A DNA stretch of 64,000 nt from the NCBI RefSeq assembly GCF_022758295.1, contig NZ_JALDWJ010000007.1:1-64000 (forward strand). The letters are read 5' to 3'. Below are positions 59,013 through 64,000 of this stretch, piece by piece. Positions within the stretch are counted from its first letter, which is position 1. Each line of letters begins with the position of its first letter. The translations under genes were made by a program, and so were the position numbers. A model generated the notes under the pieces. That model saw only the letters and a list, made by a program, of their open reading frames with translations, was not told the DNA's origin and did not search any database. The stretch comes from Lysobacter sp. CFH 32150. GTDB taxonomy: Bacteria > Pseudomonadota > Gammaproteobacteria > Xanthomonadales > Xanthomonadaceae.

Positions 59013-59687
59013 ATGACCGATCCCTTCGCCATCGCCAAGTCCCGTGCTGCCAAACCGGCGGGCCCGGGACGCCCGAAAGATCTCGGCAAGCGCGCCGCGA
59101 TCCTCGATGCGGCCAAGCGCATGTTCACCCTGCACGGATTCGAAGGCGTGAGCATGGACCAGATCGCGGCCGAGGCCGGGGTCTCCAAGCTCACCGTCTA
59201 CAGCCATTTCGGCGACAAGGAGACGCTGTTCTCCGCCGCGATCACCGCCAAGTGCGAAGAGCAATTGTCGAACGGCCTGTTCGCGATCGATCCAGCCGTT
59301 CCACTGCGCGATCAATTGCTGGGCATCGCCCGTGCCTTTTTCACCTTGATCACCAGCGAGGAAGCGCTGGCGATCCATCGCGTGGTGACCACCCAGCCGC
59401 CGCCGGCCAAGCTCGGCCAGCTGTTCTGGGAAGCCGGCCCGCGCCGCGTGCAGGAAGCCTTCGAGGCCTTCCTGCGTGACGAGATTGCTACCGGACAACT
59501 TGCGGTGCCCGACGTGCACCGCGCCGCTTCGCAGTTTTTCTGCCTGCTCAAGGGCGAACTGCACGCGCGCCTGCTATGCGGTTGCGGCGGCTTCAGCAGC
59601 GACGAAGTCGAAGCGCACCTGCAGGCCTCGGTCGACATGTTCCTGCGCGCCTACCTGGCGCCACATTCGCCGCGGCTCGCGCGATGA
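59013..59687 (+). CDS. TetR/AcrR-family regulator
   Basis: 224 residues. The DNA-binding domain is at about 25-72: AAILDAAKRMFTLHGFEGVSMDQIAAEAGVSKLTVYSHFGDKETLFSAAI. The C-terminal ligand domain matches the AcrR-type TetR_C (about 90-215: LLGIARAFFTLITSEEALAIHRVV). It probably represses the divergent efflux operon. It has no ribosome-binding site; TAGTAT is 6 nt before the ATG. Confidence 0.92.
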   Translation: MTDPFAIAKSRAAKPAGPGRPKDLGKRAAILDAAKRMFTLHGFEGVSMDQIAAEAGVSKLTVYSHFGDKETLFSAAITAKCEEQLSNGLFAIDPAVPLRDQLLGIARAFFTLITSEEALAIHRVVTTQPPPAKLGQLFWEAGPRRVQEAFEAFLRDEIATGQLAVPDVHRAASQFFCLLKGELHARLLCGCGGFSSDEVEAHLQASVDMFLRAYLAPHSPRLAR

Positions 59688-59807
59688 CGGCAGTCCCGGT
59701 TACTTCTGGCACTCAGTATCGGTGTGCTAGCACAGCGATCCTGTGCCTAACGGAAGCGGTCCCGGCCGGCTAAAATTGGCGGTTTACCGCAGCGGACGAC
59801 ACAGAGC

Positions 59808-60503
59808 ATGAGCCCGACCCAAGCAACGACTCCAACGAACACGCCGAGCCAGCTCGATTACACCAAGGCCCGCGAATTGATGGTCGAACAGCAGGTTCGA
59901 CCGTGGGACGTGCTCGACGCGCGCGTGCTCGACGCGCTTTCCTCCATTCCGCGCGATGCGTTCGTGCCGGCAGCGCATCGCGCGCTGGCCTATGTCGACG
60001 TCGCGCTGCCGCTGGCCCACGGCGAAGTCACGATGAAGCCGGTAGTCGAAGGCCGCATGTTGCAGGCGCTCGCGCTGACGCCCAGCGATGAGGTCCTCGA
60101 GATCGGCACCGGCAGCGGTTTCATCTCCGCCTGCCTCGGCCATCTCGCGCGCGACGTGGTCAGCCTCGAATTGCACGCCGACCTCGCCGATGCCGCCCGC
60201 GCCCGTCTGACCGCGCAGAACCTCGCCGGCAACATCCGCATCGAGACCGCCGACGCACTGGCGTGGACGACGGAACGCCGCTTCGATGCGATCTGCGTGA
60301 CCGGCGCCGTCGACCGCATTCCATCGCGTTTCCTCGAATGGCTGCGTCCAGGCGGCCGCCTGTTCGTGGTGCAAGGTCGCTCGCCGGTGATGGATGCGGT
60401 GCTTGTACGCAACGATGTCAACGGACAACGTATCGAATCGTTGTTCGAAACCGATTTGCCCTATCTCGTCGGCGCAGCCCCGGCGCCCACTTTCGAGTTG
60501 TAA
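59808..60503 (+). CDS. Protein-L-isoaspartate O-methyltransferase family protein
   Basis: 231 residues. Class I methyltransferase with RELMVEQQVRPWDVLD, IPRDAFVPAAHRALAYVDVALPL, and the SAM motif VLEIGTGSGFISACLGHLA (about 98-116). It resembles PCMT but lacks clear proof of repair activity: it is the variant found upstream of tolC in Xanthomonadales. TAAAAT at 59771-59776 may be its -10 box, giving a short 5' leader. tolC starts 16 nt after its stop. Confidence 0.85.
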   Translation: MSPTQATTPTNTPSQLDYTKARELMVEQQVRPWDVLDARVLDALSSIPRDAFVPAAHRALAYVDVALPLAHGEVTMKPVVEGRMLQALALTPSDEVLEIGTGSGFISACLGHLARDVVSLELHADLADAARARLTAQNLAGNIRIETADALAWTTERRFDAICVTGAVDRIPSRFLEWLRPGGRLFVVQGRSPVMDAVLVRNDVNGQRIESLFETDLPYLVGAAPAPTFEL

Positions 60504-60519
60504 AGACAAAGGATCCTGT

Positions 60520-61947
60520 ATGCGCCGTCGCCCCCTCGTTCTCGCCCTAGCCGCTGTCATCACTACGTCTGCCCTGCTGCCGGTCGCCGCCAGCGCCGAA
60601 GACCTGATGCAGACCTACGAGCTGGCCCGCGCCGGCGATCCGCAGTTCTCCGCTGCCGAGTCCAACCGCGATGCCACCAAGGAAGGCGCGGTGCAGGCGC
60701 GCGCGGCACTGCTGCCGCAGATCGACGGCACCGCCACCTACCGGCGTTCGCGCAGCACCGGCCCGTCGTCGCAGACCCAGTTCGATCCGGCGACCGGCCA
60801 GCCTATCCGCTTCACGGGCGAGTCGGAAAGCGAGACCAACAGCCGCAACTACAGCGTCAACGGCAGCCAGGTGCTGTTCGACTTCGGCGCCTTTTCCCGG
60901 GTCCGCAGCCAGAACGCGCTCAGCCGCGCCAGCGACTTCACCCTCGAGGCCGCCGGCGACACCCTGATCACCCGCACCTCGGCCGCCTACTTCAACGTGC
61001 TGATCGCGGTCGAGACCCTGGCTGCCGCCGAAGCGCAGGAAGCGGCGTTGAAGAAGCAGTTCGACTTCGCCGACAAGCGCCTGGAAGTCGGCCTGGCGCC
61101 GATCACCGACGTGCATGAAGCGCGCGCCCAGTACGACAGCGCCCGCGCCAACACCATCGTCACCCGCAACGCGCTTGAGGATGCTTATCAGGCGTTGGCG
61201 GAAATCACCGGCCAGCCGGTCCGCAACCTCAAAGCCCTGCCGGACGACTTCCAGCCGGCGCTGCCGAACGAGCAGGACGCCGAAGCGTGGGTCAATACTG
61301 CGCTGGCCAGCAATCCGAGCCTGCAGGGGTTGAAGGAACAGGTCGCTTCGGCCGAGGCCGACGTCAACACCGCGCGCGCCGGTCACCTGCCGACGCTGTA
61401 CCTCAATGGCAGCTACAGCAAGGGCGCCACCTGGGGAGACAACACCTTCACCAGCGGCGCCTTCTCGAGCACGTTCCCGACCGGTAGCGAAAGCCGCGGC
61501 CCGGCGGTCGGCGTCACCCTGAGCGTGCCGATCTTCTCCGGCGGCGCCACCCAGTCGCGCGTGCGCCAGGCGTTGGCGCAGCGCGACGTGAGCGCCGACC
61601 AGCTCGAGCAGCAGAAGCGCGCGGTCGTGCGGACCACCCGCAACGCCTACCAGTCGCTGCTTGCCGGCATCAGCGAAGTCGAAGCGCGGCGTTTGGCATT
61701 GGTGTCGGCGAAGGCCGCCTACGACGCATCGCAAGTCGGCCTGGAAGTCGGTACCCGCACCGTGCTCGACGTGCTGAACAACCAGAACACGTTGTTCAAC
61801 GCCCAGCGTGAATACGCGCGCGCCAAGTACAACTTCCTGCAGACCCGGCTATCGCTGGAGCAGTCCGCCGGCACGCTCGACGCCGACGACGTGCAGGACG
61901 TCAATCGCCTGCTGACGGTCGATGCCGAGGCACAGCTGAAGCAGTAA
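60520..61947 (+). CDS. tolC: TolC-family outer-membrane channel
   Basis: 475 residues. Signal peptide (VLALAAVITTSALLPVAASAED) then the tandem OEP repeats of the family: LMQTYELARAGDPQFSAAESNRDATKEG, YSVNGSQVLFDFGAFSRVRSQNALSRA, LAPITDVHEARAQYDSARAN, VGVTLSVPIFSGGATQSRVRQALAQRD and VGTRTVLDVLNNQNTLFNAQREYARAKYNFLQTRLSLEQ. It is the likely exit duct for the nearby RND pump and type I secretion. The ATG at 60520 has AAGGA 6 nt upstream. It converges with waaA, 3 nt between stops. Confidence 0.94.
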   Translation: MRRRPLVLALAAVITTSALLPVAASAEDLMQTYELARAGDPQFSAAESNRDATKEGAVQARAALLPQIDGTATYRRSRSTGPSSQTQFDPATGQPIRFTGESESETNSRNYSVNGSQVLFDFGAFSRVRSQNALSRASDFTLEAAGDTLITRTSAAYFNVLIAVETLAAAEAQEAALKKQFDFADKRLEVGLAPITDVHEARAQYDSARANTIVTRNALEDAYQALAEITGQPVRNLKALPDDFQPALPNEQDAEAWVNTALASNPSLQGLKEQVASAEADVNTARAGHLPTLYLNGSYSKGATWGDNTFTSGAFSSTFPTGSESRGPAVGVTLSVPIFSGGATQSRVRQALAQRDVSADQLEQQKRAVVRTTRNAYQSLLAGISEVEARRLALVSAKAAYDASQVGLEVGTRTVLDVLNNQNTLFNAQREYARAKYNFLQTRLSLEQSAGTLDADDVQDVNRLLTVDAEAQLKQ

Positions 61948-61950
61948 GCC

Positions 61951-63246
61951 TCATTGCGCCGGTGGCAACACCGGCGCAATCAGTTGCAGCGTCTGCGCCA
62001 ACGCGCCGCGCCCCTGCTCCACCAAGGCCTGTCCTGCGGCAACCATGTCTTGTCGCAGCGAAGCATCGGCAAGCAATTGCTCCAGGGCATCGGCAACCGC
62101 ATCGGCATCCGCGCCGATGCGCAACGCGCCTGCCTCGTCGAGCTTGCGCGCGATCTCGGCAAAATTATGCAGATGCGGACCAGTGACGATCGCGGTACCG
62201 ACCGCCGCTGGTTCCAGCAAGTTGTGCCCGCCGATGTCCTGCAGGCTGCCGCCGACGAAGGCGACTTCGCTGCAAGCATAGAAGTTCATCAGTTCACCGA
62301 GCGTATCGATCACGAACACGGCATCGCTCGCGCCAGCCCAACGCGTCAGTTTGCGCGTAGCCACCTGCCAACCGGCAGCGTGGGCATGATCAACCACGGC
62401 ACGGAAACGTTCCGGATGCCGCGGCGCCCATAACAGCAGCAGATCGGGCCAGCGTCCACGCAAGCGTCGGTGGATCGCCACGACTGCAGCTTCCTCGCCT
62501 TCGTGCGTACTGGCAGCAATCCATACCGGGCGCGCACCCGATTGCGAGTGGAATTTTTCCACGAACGTCGCCAGGCCTTCCGGCACGGCCATGTCGTATT
62601 TCAGGTTGCCGGTTTCCAGCACTTGTTCCGCGCGCGCCCCCAGGCGAACGAAACGCCGCGCATCGGCGTGCGACTGCGCCGCCACGGTACGCACCGTGCG
62701 CAACGCGCGCCCGATCAACGGCGCCAGCACGCGATAGCCGCGCAATGAACGCGCCGACAAGCGTGCGTTGATGATGTAACTAGGAATGCCGCGCTCGCGG
62801 CAGCCGAACAACAGGTTCGGCCATAACTCGGTTTCCAGGATCAAGGCCGCACTCGGGCGGAAGTGTTCGATGAAACGCCCCACTGCGCCGGGCAGGTCAT
62901 AGGGCAGGTAGACGTGCTCGACGGCGTCGCCCCACAACGCGCGCACCCGCGCCGAGCCGGTTGGCGTGATGGTGGTGACGAGCAGCCGCAGATCGGGGCG
63001 TTCGCGACGCAAGGCGTTGACCAGCGGCGCGGCGGCGTTGACTTCGCCGACGGACACCGCATGCAACCACAGCGATGCTGCCTGCGGCGGCGAACGATAG
63101 ACCGCGTAGCGCTCGTCCCAGCGCTGGAAGTACTCGCGCTGGCGGAAGCCGCGCCAGATCAGGTGATAGACCGTGATCGGCAGCAACAGGTACAGCGCGG
63201 CCGAGTAGAGGCCGCGCAGTATCTGTTCGATGGGGTCCGTCCGCAT
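61951..63246 (-). CDS. waaA: 3-Deoxy-D-manno-octulosonic acid transferase
   Basis: 431 residues. The GT30 enzyme transfers Kdo from CMP-Kdo to lipid IVA. A short N-terminal membrane anchor (LYLLLPITVYHLI) precedes WLHAVSVGEVNAAAPLV, which has the catalytic Glu E68, then LETELWPNLLFGCRERGIPSYIINARLSARS and, in the C-terminal half, ASTHEGEE, APRHPERF and FVGGSLQDIGGHNLLEPAA. The ATG at 63246 has no ribosome-binding site but TATTCT 6 nt upstream. It is divergent from the acyltransferase gene. Confidence 0.94.
   Translation of the reverse strand: MRTDPIEQILRGLYSAALYLLLPITVYHLIWRGFRQREYFQRWDERYAVYRSPPQAASLWLHAVSVGEVNAAAPLVNALRRERPDLRLLVTTITPTGSARVRALWGDAVEHVYLPYDLPGAVGRFIEHFRPSAALILETELWPNLLFGCRERGIPSYIINARLSARSLRGYRVLAPLIGRALRTVRTVAAQSHADARRFVRLGARAEQVLETGNLKYDMAVPEGLATFVEKFHSQSGARPVWIAASTHEGEEAAVVAIHRRLRGRWPDLLLLWAPRHPERFRAVVDHAHAAGWQVATRKLTRWAGASDAVFVIDTLGELMNFYACSEVAFVGGSLQDIGGHNLLEPAAVGTAIVTGPHLHNFAEIARKLDEAGALRIGADADAVADALEQLLADASLRQDMVAAGQALVEQGRGALAQTLQLIAPVLPPAQ
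61953..61980. terminator. Hairpin at the tolC/waaA convergence
   Basis: Perfect 12-bp stem ATTGCGCCGGTG (61953-61964) and CACCGGCGCAAT (61969-61980) with a GCAA tetraloop. It overlaps the last codons of waaA and lies 6 nt after the tolC stop. There is no T-run, so it may only slow polymerases or protect mRNA ends. Confidence 0.55.
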
Positions 63247-63252
63247 CGCGGA

Positions 63253-63315
63253 AGAATACGGGAAGCCGCATCCGGGCCGATAGGAGCGGTGCCGATGAAG
63301 CAGCGCCAGTAGAAT
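63253..63315. promoter_or_regulatory. Divergent promoter pair for waaA and lpxL
   Basis: Leftward -10 TATTCT (reverse of 63253-63258), 6 nt before the waaA ATG. Rightward -10 TAGAAT (63310-63315), 7 nt before the ATG at 63323. Both mRNAs would be leaderless. The -35 boxes are weak. Confidence 0.45.
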
Positions 63316-63322
63316 CGTACCC

Positions 63323-64000
63323 ATGAGCACAACGCCCGATGCCCTCGCCCGACCACCACTGGGCCCGCGCCATTGGCCGACCTGGCTGGGCATCGGCACC
63401 ATGGCCTTGCTGGCACGGCTGCCGTGGTCGCTGCAACGCATGCTCGGACGAGGGCTTGGCGCCTTGCTCAGACTTGCCATGAGCAAACGCCGCGCAATTG
63501 CTGCACGCAATCTCGAGCTGTGTTTCCCCGAACTCGATGCCAGCGCACGCACGGCCTTGCTTCACGAGCATTTCGCCGCACTCGGCATCGGCCTGTTCGA
63601 ATTCGGACGCGCGTGGTGGGGTTCGATCGCGCCGTTGCGCGATGGGTTGAACATCGAAGGCCTGGAGCACATGCAGGCCGCGCGCGCGAATGGTCGCGGC
63701 GTGATCGTGGTGTCCGGCCATTTCACCACGCTGGAAGTGTGCGGGCGTCTGCTCTGCGACCACGTGCCCTTGGCCGGCATGTATCGCCCGCACGCCGAGC
63801 CGGCGATGGAATGGGCCGTGAAGCGCGGCCGCCTGCGTTACGCCGCGGCGATGTTCAGCAAGCAGGAGCTGCGCCCGGCGGTGAAACACCTCAAGCAAGG
63901 CGGCCTGCTGTGGTACGCGCCCGACCAGGATCCGAGCCGCGGCGACAGCGTCTACGTGCCGTTCTTCGGCCGGCCTGCGCACAGCCTCACCTCCACGCAT
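63323..64000 (+). CDS. lpxL: LpxL-type lysophospholipid/lipid A acyltransferase (partial)
   Basis: Only the first 226 codons are inside the window; the reading frame is open to the edge. MALLARLPWSLQRMLGRGLGALLRLAMSKRRAIAARNLELCFPELD is the usual LpxL N-terminus with one membrane helix. The catalytic HX4E is H133-F-T-T-L-E138 in VSGHFTTLEV, then MYRPHAEPAMEW and WYAPDQDPSRGDSVYVPFFG. It adds a secondary acyl chain to Kdo2-lipid IVA, fitting its position beside waaA. Which acyl chain cannot be told. Confidence 0.9.
   Translation, partial: MSTTPDALARPPLGPRHWPTWLGIGTMALLARLPWSLQRMLGRGLGALLRLAMSKRRAIAARNLELCFPELDASARTALLHEHFAALGIGLFEFGRAWWGSIAPLRDGLNIEGLEHMQAARANGRGVIVVSGHFTTLEVCGRLLCDHVPLAGMYRPHAEPAMEWAVKRGRLRYAAAMFSKQELRPAVKHLKQGGLLWYAPDQDPSRGDSVYVPFFGRPAHSLTSTH

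Noticed and set aside
59808-60503. Naming this gene pcm outright
   Set aside because: It is a family member upstream of tolC; the housekeeping pcm in Xanthomonadales is usually in the surE-nlpD-rpoS region, so repair activity is not assured.

Overview
The window is a GC-rich gammaproteobacterial chromosome segment, most likely from the Xanthomonadales (Lysobacter/Rhodanobacter-like). The inference rests on a pyrophosphate-type phosphofructokinase (pfp) and a membrane pyrophosphatase (hppA) near each other, a single thr-ilv-leu biosynthetic supercluster, the form of an rRNA-operon leader at the left edge, many start codons 6-7 nt downstream of a -10 hexamer (apparently leaderless mRNAs), and abundant REP-type palindromes. 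There is no transposase, phage gene, CRISPR array or tRNA. Almost all DNA is coding.

Layout. 1-242: promoter and leader of an rRNA operon running left out of the window. 0.4-4.7 kb: DUF192 lipoprotein, SirB1-like protein, rubredoxin, thiE-hemL, a secreted protein. 4.8-9.1 kb: FecR-like protein and ECF sigma factor, argD, gloA, SDR dehydrogenase. 9.2-16.6 kb: a DedA-PAP2-LssY membrane protein, LON-domain protein, mpl, adk, pfp, AraC regulator and VOC protein. 16.7-20.7 kb: small exported proteins, three of them DUF2846 paralogues. 20.9-27.3 kb: hppA, ppa, a small membrane protein, a GAF-GGDEF cyclase and thiC under a TPP riboswitch. 27.3-32.0 kb: a four-gene unit built round an FAD-oxidase/methyltransferase fusion of unknown purpose. 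32.0-49.2 kb: thrABC, then ilvD-C-G-M-E-A-leuA-C-D-B, each group preceded by a leader peptide and attenuator. 49.5-54.4 kb: a 2-oxoacid:ferredoxin oxidoreductase with an FAD/Fe-S partner. 54.6-59.7 kb: RND efflux pump and divergent TetR regulator. 59.8-64 kb: methyltransferase, tolC, waaA, and the 5' part of an LpxL-type acyltransferase.

How the genes work together. thrABC converts aspartate via homoserine to threonine. ilvA deaminates threonine to 2-oxobutyrate, ilvGM, ilvC, ilvD and ilvE complete isoleucine and valine, and leuACDB diverts 2-oxoisovalerate to leucine. The two leader peptides have similar N-termini followed by a Thr-rich or a Leu/Val-rich control region, so one attenuator design appears to have been adapted to two amino-acid signals. 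pfp, hppA and ppa together suggest that pyrophosphate is used as an energy carrier in glycolysis. The least explained parts are the FAD-methyltransferase operon, the DUF2846 cluster and the common origin of the two leader peptides.
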